Assembly (NCBI GenBank): GCA_026936335.1
Contig: JAPMXV010000029.1
Location: 310,001 to 374,000 of the forward strand
Source: Mantamonas sphyraenae
Lineage: Eukaryota; CRuMs; Mantamonadidae
DNA: 64,000 nt
Reading direction: 5' to 3'
Shown here: positions 28,771 through 42,300 of the stretch, in pieces
How the letters are laid out: each line of letters opens with the position of its first letter
How positions within the stretch are numbered: the stretch's first letter is position 1
Notes under the pieces: model-generated
What the model was told of the DNA's origin: nothing
Databases searched by the model: none
Seen by the model: only the letters and a program-made list of their open reading frames with translations
Program-made: the position numbers and the translations under genes

Positions 28771-28863
28771 GTTGCCCTCTTCTTGTCCGTTGCATGCGCG
28801 AGGGCAACAACGACCGCAGTCAGTCAGCAGGGCCTGCGCTCTCAGTGCCAGCGCAACCTCGAC

Positions 28864-29623
28864 ATGGATCCTTCTGGCTCGGAATCCACCCCGGGTGTCA
28901 TCTCACGCGGCCAGGTCTTCCCCGAGGATGCCCAAACGGAGGAACGGGACCTGCACAGGTTGGACGAGCACGCACAACGCTCCAGCGGCAATGCAGACGG
29001 TAACGACGACCAGTATTACATCCCCAGCGACTTTCAGGTGCCCGGTCTCGAAGTTCCCGACGATCCCAAGCAGGATGAGCAGCAGAATGGCTTCATGATG
29101 GGTGACATGGACGTGCCGGGCATCGAACCCGTCGCACCGCCGCCCGAACGCGAAGGCGCCAGTGCAGGTGCCATGGGCTACGCCGCTCCCATGGGCTCCG
29201 GTGTATATGTGAAAAAGGGCGAGGTCGTCCACCAAATGGAGGGCATGGGAGACATGATGCGCAGGTACGTCTGCACACACCCGTTTTCCTGCGCCTTTCC
29301 TCGTGCACCGCACACAGTCCGTTTGACACCCTTGGCTCGCACACACACACGCAGAATGTCTCGTTCCTGCACGCGCAAGTGCATCAAAAAGTACAAAGAC
29401 GGCCACTTGTTCGAAGGCGAATACACATGTCTGGACAGGTACGCCTACTGCAGCCGTGCGCACCCCTGGTGCGCATTCCACGTCGCCCCACACTTACACA
29501 ACGCCCCTTCCCGCCCTCCTCAGGTGCACTGAAAAGTACATGTCCGTCACCGCACTGGTGGGCAAGCGCATGATGGAGGCCCAGAAACGGGCCATGGAGC
29601 AATTGCAGGAGATGCAAGGATGA
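28864..29623 (+). CDS. Tim10-domain protein with long N-terminal extension
   Basis: Three exons, 28864-29264, 29355-29438 and 29524-29623 (introns 90 and 85 nt); 194 aa. The C-terminal 65 residues form a small-Tim (Tim8/9/10/13) domain with twin CX3C motifs: CTRKC (139-143) and CLDRC (159-163), separated by 15 residues, followed by TEKYMSVTALVGKRM. Small Tims are intermembrane-space chaperones, oxidised through Mia40, that ferry hydrophobic precursors to Tim22 or SAM. Unlike usual family members of 80-110 aa, this one carries about 130 extra N-terminal residues, acidic and Gln/Gly/Pro-rich (FQVPGLEVPDDPKQDEQQNG). The second intron interrupts the second CX3C motif, which supports the splice model. 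No presequence is needed for Mia40 import. Confidence 0.88.
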
Positions 29624-29649
29624 AACAAACGTCCATTTCAAAAACTCCC

Positions 29650-30855
29650 TCACAGCGTCTCCACCAGAGCACGCTGCATCTTGGCAATGCGCGACTTGAT
29701 CGACAAATCGATCTGCTGGTCCTCCAGATCCACAGTCAGACCGCCCAGGATGCTCTCGTCCACCTTGGTCTTCAGCTCCAGCTTCTGACCCTTGGACACG
29801 AAAGCCTGCAGCGCCTCCGTCAGCTGCTTCTCGTTTGCCTTGTCCAGAGGCTGCGGGAGAGTGGTGGTGGAGTGTGTGTGTGTGTGTGTGTGCGTATGTA
29901 TGGTGTGTTCGGTGTCAGCAATGTGCCCCTTTCCCGTCACAAAACGCTGATCTGCTGCTTCGCCACATGCCCTCGAGCTGCCGATTCCTCGGCTCCGACC
30001 TGCTCCCACACGCCAACTATAGCTCCTCCACGCTGTGTACACCCAACTCACCGTGGCTGTGGTCACGGTGGCCTGCACAATGCCCTTGTGCGCAAGCATC
30101 ACCTCCTCGAATGTGTCCAGGATCGCCTGCGTCTTGTTCAGACGGCCGTTCTCAGCCACCACGCGGAAGAAGTCGCTCGTCGTCTTGTTCGCGTTCAGCT
30201 TGCTCAGCACACCGTTCATGGCGGCAATCTTGGCCTTTGTCTTCACCAGCGGGTTGCCTGTGTCCCATCCCATCGTCATCCCGCCATCCGTGTCAGCCTC
30301 TTCATCCCTACGCCGTTTTTCTCCCCGAGAGGGGAAAATCACCCGCCCCGCGCGCCAATCCCCTCCAACCGTCCGTCCGCCCATCCATTTCCCACCAACA
30401 AGCCCACGCACTCCCACAGACTACCCATGCCTCTGCTCGGCCCTTCCACCCTCCTCATCGACTTACCCAGTGTCTCCTGCAGCTCCTTGGACGAGTCCAG
30501 AGCCTTGCTCACGCCAGCCAGGTCCTTTGCCACCGCGTCCAACGCCTTGTTCTTGCTTGCTGCGCTGTACAGCGCGTTGCAGTAGCGTGCAGACAGGCCA
30601 AACAGACGCTTCGGCGGCTGCACCATCGGGCTGCTCGACACGTCGACGTCGCCACCCTTCTTCTTCGCCGCCTTATCGGCGTAGCCACGCTGCGGAGCGG
30701 TCCAAATTTCCTCACAGCCTCGTCAGCCTCATGGGTCCGCTGCTCCCCTTTACCACCCACACACCACTCACTCACGCGCAACTTACCACAGACACGGCAG
30801 ACACCACCTCGCTGCGCACCAGACTGGAGCTCGACTTGACACTGCGGACAAACAT
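29650..30855 (-). CDS. Mitochondrial F1Fo ATP synthase OSCP (delta-type) subunit
   Basis: Four exons: 30787-30855, 30467-30689, 30052-30257 and 29650-29850; 232 aa. Exon 1 is an Arg/Ser-rich mitochondrial presequence (MFVRSVKSSSSLVRSEVVSA) and the exon 1/2 join gives RGYADKAAKKK, a plausible processing site. The mature protein shows the OSCP pattern: LFGLSARYCNALYSAASKNK, KAKIAAMNGVLSKLNANKTT, FFRVVAENGRLNKTQAILDT and the family signature at the C-terminus, DESILGGLTVDLEDQQIDLS followed by IKSRIAKMQRALVET. OSCP joins the peripheral stalk to F1 and confers oligomycin sensitivity. Intron 3 (29851-30051) contains a (GT)n microsatellite. It converges with the Tim10-domain gene (26 nt between stops). 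Confidence 0.96.
29872..29892. repeat. (GT)n microsatellite in OSCP intron 3
   Basis: About ten GT units on the plus strand, inside the intron at 29851-30051; on the coding strand it reads (CA)n near the acceptor. Confidence 0.95.
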
Positions 30856-30923
30856 GCTGATCAAGTTGTGGGGTTTGGAGTGCCGGCCCGTGCGCTAGAG
30901 CCACCAGCACACTCCCAAGAACC

Positions 30924-33900
30924 ATGGACATCTTCACCAAGCTGGCCCTCCTCATCCTCCTGGCCCTTCTCGGCCGTTGGCTGGCCAGCTTCCTGCTCCT
31001 CTACCTTGGCCAGCGCCTCGCAGGCGCTGCCTTCAAGTTCGAGCAGCTCGGCTTTGGCTACTTGACCCGCCTCGCCTACGACACACAGCTTGAGGCCCCT
31101 CCCACACACCACTACGACCTCTCACTCGTCCTCCACAAGCTCGCCATTGTGCCCAATTTCTCCTTCCTCCCAGAGCCCTTCCGCTACAGCTCAGAGTTGG
31201 CTGTCCCGGCCCAGCGACTTTTTACGATCCATTTCGACTCGATCTCTCTCCGCGCCTGCCTTGCAGACGGCCCCGCAGAAAGCCCATCCCCCTCCACCAT
31301 GCCGTCCTCTACCAAGCCTCTCTCTCGCTCCTCCTCCACCACCGCCTCCTCTTCTTCCAAACTCAAGCAGTGGCTCCTCGAGAAGGGGCTCCTCTTCCTC
31401 TCTCGCTGGTTTGAACTCGTCATCGACGACCTGCAAATCCAACTCCAGATGGTCCGTGCCATGCCTCCTGCCTCCCTTCCCTACCTTTCCTGCCCCGTGC
31501 ACTCGATTCCCAGCTCCCCCACACACCACTTTCGCTCGCCAAGCCATTGCGCCCTCCCGCCACACGCCCCACCTCACACACGCGTTCCTGCACACCCCCG
31601 TCGCCCCGCTGCCCCACCCCTGCACACAGCCCGAAGCCACAGTCTCCTTTTCTTTGCCTCGCCTCACCGTCGACACAGCATACTCCTTCCAGAACAACGT
31701 CGTCCTCGCTCGCGTCAACACAGCCGGTGCCGCCGTTCGCTTCTGCGACACCGAACGCTGCACCCTCCTCGACCTCGACCGTGCCTCCCACCAGGCCACT
31801 CTCGACGCCTCGGCCGTCCATCAATGTGGCATGGCCCACTCCTGCTCCCTCCTCTCCGTGCAGCCAGTCTCCCTTGAAGCAAAGGTGACTCCACACCGGA
31901 ACAGGCCCGTCTCCCTCACCCTCTCCACACAGGGACTCCACCTCAATCTCGACAACGTCCTGTTTTCACGCATACACGCCCTCATGGACCAGCTCGCAAA
32001 TCACCTGCCCGTCCTCCCCAACAAGAAGGCTGCGCAGGTCAACCCCGCCGCAGAAAACGACATTCACGCCCCGTCTGCAAGCCCTAGGCCCACCGCAAAG
32101 CTGTCAAACACATCCAGGCTCTATTCTCTCATCCCAGAGTCTTTTACCATCCGTGTGGACACCCTCTCTATCTCCATGGCCGACGACAAGGCTAGCTCGC
32201 TCACGCTCGCCTTCGACTCCCTCGTCGCCGCCTCATCCCTCTCCTACATCCAGGACGCACAGTTCACCACTGAGCTTGCCACGATCTCTGTACAGATTGA
32301 CTTTCGTGGCCCGTCCCTGCGTTGCGACAACATGCCCGACGTCCTGCCAAACCAGCCCATCCTCGACACAACCACAAGCGTCCGCATCGAGGCCCAGACC
32401 AAGGAGAAGCTCGTCAAGGTGCCTGGTACGGACAACATGCATACCTCCATCTACATTCCTCACTCCATCACCGTGGACACCCTCTTCCAGGACCTGCAAC
32501 TCAACCAGGCTGGCCAGACCGCCATCACCTGGCTCCTCTACGCCTGGAAGCAGCAGATGATCTGGGCTCCACGCTTCTCTCGTGTCCAACGCACCCTCAA
32601 GTCCTTCACCAAGAAGGCCGACACCGCAAAGAGGCGCGGTAACATCGACCAGCAACACTCCTGGCTCAACGCAACCCTTGGCCTCACCTGCAAATTCACC
32701 AACGCGCATATCGGCCTCGACAACATCACAGGTGCCCCTCTGGCTTCCCTCAATGTCCAGGCCATCAGTCTTCTCGCAGAGACTGCCGGCAATCCGTCAG
32801 TCCAGTCCCACGCTCTTCGCCTCAATCTCACCGTCGAACAGCTTGCAGGCACCCTCGCTGGACAGAATGCTCCCACTGCGGCCTTTGCACGCTCCTATCC
32901 AACCCACATCCCAGGCCGCCTCCTCTCCACAGACTCCCTCACCCTTGACACCGAGCTCACTCTCCAGACGCGCAAGCTCAGCAACATCAGCATTGCCGGC
33001 TCATCCATACATGCTCAGGCAAGCTCCCAGCTCATTGCAACAGCTGTGGAGCTCATGGATTGTCTCAAGCACCCGCTCAGCAAGGCCCGCAAGTACGCAG
33101 ACAAGGCCAAAGAGATCAAAGCCAAGCAGCAGAAGGAGAAACTCGAGTTCAAGTTGCAGCTGCAACAATCCTCCGACCCCGCCTCCTCCACACACACACC
33201 ATCGGAGGCAGACTCTCTCCAGGGCGACCTTTCCTCCGACAACGAACCCAGTACAACCACAGCCCTCCGGGAAAAGGGTCTCGAACGGCCCGACCAGCCC
33301 ATCCGCGCGTTTCTCCAGGATGTCCGCATCGCCGTTGTTGACGACCTCAAGCGGCCCCGCTGCGGCCTGCTTTCCCTCCACTTTGAGCTGATCAACCTTG
33401 AGGACGACGCCGTCGAACGTGTCCGTCGCACAAACATCCAGGACATCTTTGTTCGCGTCAGCACTCCCGTCGCCTCTACCAGTGACCACGCCGCCCAGGA
33501 ACACACTCTCCTTGCAGTCACCAGCGTCCACCTCGTGCGCACACGACTCCCCGGTCGCGTCACACGGTATGCCGACCAGATCAAGGCCCCTAGCATCGCC
33601 GTCGAGTGGAATCTCAACGCACACTTTGGCCTCACCAAGCTTGCCTTTCACTTGAAAGACCTGGTCGAGCTCAACAAGCACTCCTTGGGGCTCGCGTCCA
33701 AGCGCAAACACAAAAAGAGGCAGGATGCAGCGGATACCGCTGTCGCACACAATAGCCCATCGGCCGCCAACTCCAGTGGTTCACACACTTCTTCTTCCTC
33801 CTCATCCGATGCATCTGCCTCGAAACTGGATTCGGAAGCAGATCCCGCTGATTCCGCACAACTTTCCCCAGGAAACGATGCCACGACTCCGTCTGCCTCT

Positions 33901-36900
33901 TCCCACGACGTCGACATTGAACAACTGGTCCACGAAGGACTTGTCCGCTCCCGCTCCTTCCGCTCCATGAGCATGAGCCGAAGTAGCTCTTCCGCAAACC
34001 TTCTTCCGTCGCCAATCACCTCGGCAGGCAACAACACCGGCCGATCCGACGACGGTTCGTCCGCCTCACCTCCTACCGATGGTGTGGACATGGGCGATGG
34101 ATTCCTGGACTTCTCTTCGCCAAGCGCGTCGTCAGCCACGTCCACCAGCGACTCTCTTGCCCGCCGTGTGACCCTGGAAATCGACCAGATCGACGTCACC
34201 GCCCAATTCCGCGACGAGAACCGTGTGCATGTCTGCGTGCAATCTGTGCGAGGCAACACAGCCCCGGCAAAGGAGTTTGCCGTTGGCGAGGTCACCGTGG
34301 CCTTCAACGGCGTCTCCTCTCTCCAACTGCGCCGCAGCACCGTTGCCATCACCGAAGCCTCAGCTTTTGACGACTCTGGTATGCCCATGGCCGGAAGTCC
34401 TTTTGTCATCGCCACCCTTGACTCGCTCGAGTTCACCCTGGCCTGGGGCTTCAACCTCGGCGCAGTCGTCGACGATATCCAGTGGCACGCCAAGACGGCC
34501 ACGCTGCTCACCAAACAGCTCAAGAAACAGGCTGCCGCCTCTCACAACGACCAGGGCAAGGCACAGGACAGTCCGTTCCCGGCCTTCCACCTGCGCATCC
34601 ACGACTTTGTCCTGGAGTTTGCCGACGATCCATTCCAGATCAGCCTTTCGATGAGCCATACCCTGGGACAAGACGAACAATTGGCCCTGGAGGTGTTGGA
34701 AGAGACCTTGGAAGAGAAGCTGGAGCAGATGGCGTCTGCGGGCAACGTCGTGTCTGCTGAACACAAGCAAACCTTGCGCATGCGCATGATTGCCAAGCAT
34801 GCAGAGCGCTACAAGAACCGCATCAACTATCTCAAGCAGCAGTTTGAGTCACGTGAGAAAAAGTGGACCCTCATGCGAGCGTCTGTGCAATCGATCGACC
34901 TCGTCGTGCGCCACGATCCGCAGCTCGTCGAGCGCGTGGACGTCGAAACCACCCTGATGGCCTACGACAGTGCAAGCGCAGAGTGCCACCACATGTTGGA
35001 CCACGAGTTTGCAGAGATTTGGGGCCGCAAGATCAAGCTCGACCTGCAGGGTGTCGAGGTCGGAATGCGTGACTTTACCAAACCCCTCTTGCGCAGTGAA
35101 CGCCTGTCCATTGACGGCACCCTCATTGCCGCGCAGGTGCAACCCACAGCAGACACGGCCTTCCTCACCCAGGAGTTCACCGTCGGCCAGGATAGACTCA
35201 ACGTGCGCCGCTCTGTCTCCCCGATGAAGTTCTACTACGACCTCAACATGGACGCCAAGGACCTCAAACTGGCACATGGCCTGTGCTACGCCCCCGTGCT
35301 GGCTGAAGTGTCCCTGGCTGCGTCGCGCCTCTCTCCATCTTCCCCCGACCCAAGCGCACCGCTTGCCTTTTGGGACAAGCTGCGCTTCATGTTCCACGGC
35401 ATGCTCCAGGCACACATCCGTGGATTTGAGCTGTGTCTCATCACGTCCACCAACCCGTACGACCTGTCTCGCCAGCTCGTGGTGGAAACGAGCAAGGTCG
35501 GCCTAGACATCAGCCACAGCCACAAGCTGGCCCAGGAACGCAGCAAGGACCATTCCATCCTGTTGCAGATGGATGGCACCAAGGTCGAGCTGCTTGAGAG
35601 CATCGGCAGCACCGTCAACGTGACGGAAATCCTCCTGCTGCCCAAGTTTTCCGTCAAGCTCATCTTTGATTGGCTGAACGATAATGTGCGCGCGGAGGCC
35701 CCCGAGTGGACACGCTGCCACTACGTTACTGCACAGACTCAAGAAGCCATGTTCCGTCCCGGGTTCAAGGATACGTTCCTTCCGTTCCGCTCCACCGGCC
35801 TGGACGTCGATTTGCAGTTGGAAACACACAGCAACCTGGCCAGCAGCGTGGATCTGCAACTCAATGCCCAAAGTGCAGCGTTTGTCAAGTATGTGGGCGA
35901 CCTGTACAGTCAACCGTCGCTGCACATCCGCAAGAGCACGGAGCTTGGCCTGCGCCCTCCGCAGCCTCCGCAAACTGTGATCACGGCACACATGCGCACC
36001 CTCCAAGCCAGCCTGTTTTTGCAAAAGACCGAAGTGGACATTGAGCGCGAGGAAGGCTTTGGCCTGCTCTTTAGCTCTCAGCTGCTCGAGTTCAACGGCA
36101 CCCTGCTCATGGCTCCGCGGGAGATGCGACCGCTGCCGTCGCACATCCCTGACTTCCGCAAGCGCGCCAAGGGATGGAAGGTGAGCACGGGAAAGCTGTT
36201 CTTGGCTGCGCCCGAAATGCGCTTCGTCACAGAAGAGGGGGCACTCAAGTTTGAACAGCTGGCCATGTTGCGCGAGGCAAACGCAGACGGCGGGTCAGAC
36301 ACCATGAACGCCATGGATCTCAGTGTGGCGTCTCTCAACCACAGCATGCGCTCCGTGCAGGAGGAGTACGAGGGCGACTTTTTCTTTGCCGCCAACACCG
36401 TGTCGTACACCATGGTGACGACACCGAAACCGGCTGCAGGCAATGCTGAGGAGGATGCGTCGTCCTCCTCGTCTCGTCCTCGTCCTCGTCCTCACAGCCG
36501 CAGGTGCCCGACGACGAGACAACCTACGAAAACCAGGTGGTTGTGTCGGATGTCAAGATGCTGTGGACGCTGGAGCTGCGCAAGACGGTGAGCGTGTGGG
36601 TGGATGTCCTGAGCAGCATCAGCGCACCCGAGGGGCTTGATTTGGACGACGACGCAAAGGGACGAGGGGCACCACGTGAAAAGGCCAAACGCAAGCGGGC
36701 AGCGACGTCGGCGCATCTGATCAAGATGCTGCACTCGTTTGCCAACGACACGGATGTGGAAACCGGATCTCCGTCGCAGAGCGACATGCTGGACGACCCG
36801 TGGGTCAGGCGAAGGCAGGAGATCACCGACGTGGCAGGCATGCGACGCATCATGCACGTCAATTTTGTGCGTCCGCAGATCAACCTGCTGGATACGGCAA

Positions 36901-39272
36901 ACGGGTCTGTGTTGCTGACAAGCGAAAACTCGACGCTGGCCATCTGCGAGGGCACGGACGCACTGGGTCCCGGGGCTCACAAAATGCGCGTGGTCAATGA
37001 GTGGCACAACATGCAGCTGTACACAGTGCCCGATGTGGTGGAAGGCGAGCCCATTGTCTGGTGCGACGACCAGGTGGACGTGTATGCGGCCAGTGCAGAC
37101 CGTATCGGCAAGCTGCAAAAGGCCATCAGCAAAACCAAGATGTTGCTGGGTTACCAGTACGTCAGTGACATGTCCAGCGGCGACACGAGTCTTAGCATGC
37201 AGGACGACGAGGCCATGGACACAGTGACCCTCATCCTGCCCAACGTGCCCATTGCCATGACCGGCCAGCAGTTTACGGTGTTGAACACGGTCATTTCCAC
37301 GGTGCTTCTGACGCGTTTGGCCAAACACGTCAACTGGCAGGACGAGGTGCAGTCGGTGCAGTACATGAACCAGCTCAATCCCGAAATGGCCGACAACTAC
37401 GTGAGCATCAACGCCGAACTGAAGGAGGTGCGCAACAACATTGCTGCGCTGGAGAGCCACATGCGTCTGCTGCAGCAGAGTGCCGATCCGTCGTCTCGCT
37501 CTATGCTCATGGAGCTGGAGAGCGACCTGCAGGAGCTCAAGGGCGAGTACGCGTCCAAGAAGCGCAGCATGAAGATCCTCATGCAGAACGCAAAGCATGA
37601 ACGGCACCAAACTTCCGCTGGTGGCGATGGCGAAGACGTGCACGACTTTAAAATCGAATACTTCCTGGAGGAGGCATCCTGGATCATGAAGTCACCCACC
37701 GAAGAACACCTGGCCTCGCTGACGCTGGCTCGTTTGGAAGGCACCATGTACTCCAACGACGACAACAGCGGCTCGACGATGGTCAACCTGCAGGAACTGT
37801 GGCTCAAGAGTCTGCGCACAGATCAGCCCTTTGTGGACCTGCTGGCACTGGACGAGCACGTGCCCTCCAAGCTTCGCGACGAGGCAAACAACAAGCACGA
37901 TTGGGTGCATCGACCACCCATGCTGCGTGTGTACAACAAGAAGAACGCGCCCGTGGCCGGCATCCCCAACTACGAGAATCTGCAGATCAACATTGTGTTT
38001 CCGCTGGTCATCCAGCTCACCAAGAAGCAGTTTACAGACATTTCCCGCTACTTCTTCCCCGAGGCGGCAGAGGCCACGGGCGACGTTGACATGGAAGCCA
38101 GCAGGCTGCAAGAAGGCGTGGACGACGCTGTGTCCTCCTCCAGCTCGTCCTCCTCCACATCTGTGTCGCGCGGCTCCTTTGACATGTCTCGTGCGTCTTT
38201 GGATGTGCCTCGTGACGGTGCAGCGGGTGACGAAGACGGGACGGCAGGTGGTGGTGGCGGCGGAGGTAAGCGACCTCGCAGAGGCCACCGTCGCACGCGT
38301 TCATTTCAGCTGGAAATGGATGGCAGCACTGTGGCACCGTCTGTGTCAATGGTTGGTGAGGGTACGCCGGCAGACACGGAGGCTGCAAGCGGTGTGGGTG
38401 CCGGTGAGGCAGCCGCGGCAGTGACAAGGCGCAAGCAATCGTCCAAGAACGCGGATGTGACGGAGATGATGAAGCGAGCGTCGAACAACGTGACGTTCAA
38501 CTCGTTCAGCATTCCGCAGGTGGACATGATTGTGACGTTTCGGGGCGAGGGCACGTTCCAGAAGTTTGATCGCTGGTCTTTGTCGCTGGCCACCATCTCC
38601 TACAACGGCATCACACTGAGCTGGACGGATCTGTACGTCAAACTGTACAAGGATGTGCTGTACACGCTGTTGCCGCAGACGTTCAAGCAGAAACTGCGTG
38701 GCAAGAACAACGACGTGCACAAGGAGGGCAAGTATGGCGGCGCAGCCATCGAATCCGGCAGCAAGTCCAAGAGCATGGGCAGCAAGGTCAAGTCGCTGTT
38801 CCGGTCCAAGAACAGCGACGAGGACGACCAAGGGGTCAGTCCCAACGAGGCGGAGGCCAGGCAGAAGGCCAGGTTGCTCATGGGATCCATGGGCGAGCGC
38901 AGCGTGGAGCGACACTCGCGTGTTCGCAAAGCAAACGCCGCCGCTGCCGCCGCCGCTGCCGCTGCCACGGCAAAGAAGCCTCCGCGCGCTGGACAAACCT
39001 CTGCGCGAACCAGTTTGGACGAAGGAGGAGACACAGGCCGCCGATCCCTCAGCATGGGTTCGGACTCGTTCGGCGACGGAGACGACGAGCACGAGCAACC
39101 CGTGCAGACACAGCTCGACTTTGACGCCATTGCTCTGGGCGCTAGCGAAGACGGCGAGGCTGAACCGGAGGCAGAGTCGGACGACAAGGTTGGCGATACG
39201 GACAGCGAGGATTCTCAAGAGCACGCACACGACAAGACCAAGGGTGCAGGTTTGGAGAGTCTGTTGCTGTGA
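30924..39272 (+). CDS. BLTP2/Hobbit (SABRE, Fmp27) bridge-like lipid transfer protein
   Basis: Three exons, 30924-31451, 31630-36414 and 36498-39272; 2,695 aa. It starts at accATGg with an N-terminal membrane anchor (TKLALLILLALLGRWLASFL). The long beta-rich body matches the Fmp27/KIAA0100 family, including the GFWDK-type block PLAFWDKLRFMFHGMLQAH (about residue 1420), the WPPW-type block VVVSDVKMLWTLELRKTV (about 1785) and a conserved C-terminal region ending near LLPQTFKQKLRGK. Family members sit at ER-plasma membrane contacts and move phospholipids along a hydrophobic groove. The apparent frame change near 36.45 kb is resolved by an 83-nt intron with a pyrimidine-rich end (36415-36497). 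Low-complexity inserts include Ser/Asp-rich loops near 33.8 kb and a poly-Ala run at 38936-38967. Confidence 0.94.
38936..38967. repeat. GCC/GCT tract coding poly-Ala in BLTP2
   Basis: Twelve alanines in a row near the BLTP2 C-terminus, coded by mixed GCC and GCT. Confidence 0.9.
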
Positions 39273-39318
39273 GTGAGTTTGTGATGATACTGAATGCAAC
39301 GTGACGTTCACTGTTCTT

Positions 39319-42300
39319 TCACCTCGTCCAGCGCGTACGCATGGCTTCCATCTCGAGTGCAAGCTGTCGCGCACTGCCGTTACCCATGGCGTTGAGCTGA
39401 TCGAGGAGCAAGCCGAGAACCTGTGCAAGCTGGCCACGCGTGAGCTGTCGGAACTTGACCAGCTCGGCCTTTTGTGCGTGCCCACTGTGCACATAGTCCT
39501 CGTAGAGGATGAGCAGTGCATGCATCACTTGAATCAGGTGAAGCAGGCAGGCCTCACGATCGTCTGCAAATTCGGTGCCCGCGAGGAACGTGTCGATCTC
39601 GTCGATGAGCTTCTGATACTCGTCGACCAGGACGAGGAAGGGCACACCCACGGCACGCATGACCTGGATGACCCAGTCGACAGGCCAAGAACGGAGGCCA
39701 CGCGCCGCGCTGGCAAACTTGAGCTCTTCCAGGCTGCGGCAAATGCTGTACACGGGGAAGAGATCATCCAGGGGAAAGTAGGCCTTGCCCAGTTGGATGA
39801 GCTTGTGACCAAACGACTCTTGGTTGAGACGCAGGCCCCAGCTCTGAATGATGCGCTCCCAAATCTTCTGGCCCAGCTTGGGCGTGCTTGCGTTCATGCT
39901 GCCCACATACATGATGGACAGGGCAATCTCCCAAGCCTCGAGGGCAATGGCGTCGCTGAAGAGATCGTTGACGCTGACCTGCGCAAAGTTGCGCTCAAGC
40001 GACCTTGCCATCTCCTCCAAATCGTCGCGGGTCAACGTTGCCTCGCCTTCCTCATCTTCCGTCACCATGACGCTCGACATGCGTCGCTGGATCTCGCCAC
40101 GCAGCGTACGCGTGATTTTGGCCAGCTCCAGAAACTCCTGCAGCTCCTTGAGGTGCTGCTCGCCACCGCGCACGTTGCGTGCGCTGGCAGTGGCGCGGGA
40201 CAGGTACTCCACGCGCTCCTCAAGGGTGAGACTGCACCTGTCGTCCGTCTTCATGGCCATGTGCTCGTACAGCTGCGCAGCCTGCTGGTGGTTGCTCTGA
40301 CGCACGTAGAGGTTGGCGAGCAGCAGGGTGGCAGACAGCTCGTGATAGCCCTCTGCATCCTCGGCCTCGCTCTGCGCCAGCAGGTACTTCTCCAAAAACG
40401 ACGACTTGATCTCCAGCAGCTCGTCGGCGTGGCCCGAGGTGATGAGGGCGTGGTACAATGTGCGATGCAACAGCTCGTCCTTGGACAAGACAGCACGTGC
40501 AAGCACAGCCTGGCGTACGCGCCTCTGCTCGTCCACGCTGATGATCTGCATGCCTGCACCCACAGACGCACCTGCGTCATCGCCAGTGTCCAGAAACATG
40601 GCCTGCACAATGCAGTCGTAGCATTCCTTGCGGCTCTCCAGTGCCTTGCGCGACTCGGCCGTGAACTGGTCACTCTCCACAGCCAGCATGGCCAGGTTCC
40701 TGGGATCCAGCTTCTGAGCACGACACAGACAGATGTCCACGAGGGCCTCGTAGAAGCCGAGTTCACGCAGTCGCGAACAAAGCTGCCGGATGCGGATGTG
40801 CTCCGCCACGCTCAGATACTTCTGCAAGGCCTGGTGCATAAGGGCACGCTTGTCTGCTGGTGCAATGCCAGGCACAGCAGCTTGGTTGAGCAAGTCAAAG
40901 GCCTCGAAGCGGATCTTGTCAATCTCGTTGAAAAACGACTGACAGCGTGTGCGCATCAGGCGCGACAGGCGGTCCACGGTGCCCTGGTCCTGCGCATTCT
41001 GCCTAAACAGCGCTGTGATCAGCTGTTTTGCATACTTCATGCCCTCGGGTTTCACCACAAGCTCGGAGAACTTGAGTCGGGCCAGCTGCGCCTGCGCATC
41101 CTCATCAAGGCGCTCCACCAAACTGGGCAGGTCGTTGCTTTCCATAATGGACATGAACGACAATGCCTCAATGGACCGTTCGAGAAGCGTACGCAGGCCG
41201 CTGAGCATTTTTTGCTCTTCATGGATGGCCTGCCGTTGCAGCTGGTCTTCGGTGGCCGTGCTCAGGTCCAATTCGTCCTCCACATTCATTGTAGAGGACG
41301 ACGACGCCGTGCTTGTGTTCAAAAATGAGCTATTGGCCACTTGCGAGCGGTTGAACGAAGCCGAAAATCCACCAGCGCGGTGGTTGCTACCGCTGCTGCT
41401 GCTGCTGCTGCTGCTTGACGATGATGACGACGACGACGACGACGACGACGACGAGCTGCGATCAGAAAGCGCCTTGATGTTGAGGAAGCGGTCCATGATG
41501 TGAAGCAGGCGAAGCAGCGGGGCTTGAACTTCGAGCCACTGGGCGCTGGTGAGCCTGCTCTTCTGGTTTGTTTCGTCCGTGCCCATGGTCAGGTTGACGT
41601 TGAACTGCCACACGAGACGCAACAGGCGAGTAAGATACAGAGTGAGGCCCGTGTAGCCCGAGGAAGCCTGGACACCCGTGTTCTTCTTGAGCACCGTGAC
41701 TTTGCCCTTGGAGAGGCTGCTCTTTGTGTATGTGGGCTTGCCACCGTAGTTGATAAACACAGTGATGGCTGCGTGGACCAGAGAGTCGTCCACAGACTTG
41801 ACAAACAGAGTGTTGCTGTTCAGCGCGTCGTCGTTGAGGGTGGACAGACTGTGCGAGCTTGCAATCTGCAAACACATGGCGCAGACCTGCTCCTTCCCGT
41901 AGTGTTCAACAAACGAGTTCAGCTTCTCAGATGACTCGGCACCGTTGCGGTGCAGCAGGCGTGCGAGCTTGTCCACCGGCCGCAGCTTGACCAGAAAATG
42001 AATGGCGCGATTGGTGAGTGCAAGGAACTGGCGAGGCGGCATGAGATGCATGACCGCCATCTCGTTACGCACATTGAGGGGTGCGAGCACGCTGTTGATG
42101 CTGGAATAGCTGGGCGCCTCCGGGGCTGCTTCAATGGCCGGGGAGGCGACGCGTGCAAAGCGGAACAACGGCAGCGGGTCCTCGACGAGATCCCACACCT
42201 TGCCTCCCAGTTCGACTGTACACAGGGTTTCCTTGCTCTTGGAGCGGCCCACGCTCTGCTCGGGGGAAACCATGATGAGCTGGTCGCCCTCAGCATCCTC

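Noticed and set aside
29872-29892. GT repeat considered as a regulatory or Z-DNA element
   Set aside because: A similar run occurs in a second intron (51116-51135); both look like ordinary intronic microsatellites and nothing else marks them.
36415-36591. Apparent frameshift splitting BLTP2 into two genes near 36.5 kb
   Set aside because: An 83-nt intron (36415-36497, pyrimidine tract, cctcacag acceptor) joins both frames in phase and restores the family sequence across the junction.
39301-41328. A 675-aa plus-strand open frame opposite Nup155
   Set aside because: It is a shadow of the conserved Nup155 solenoid, with no ATG context, domain or homology pattern of its own.
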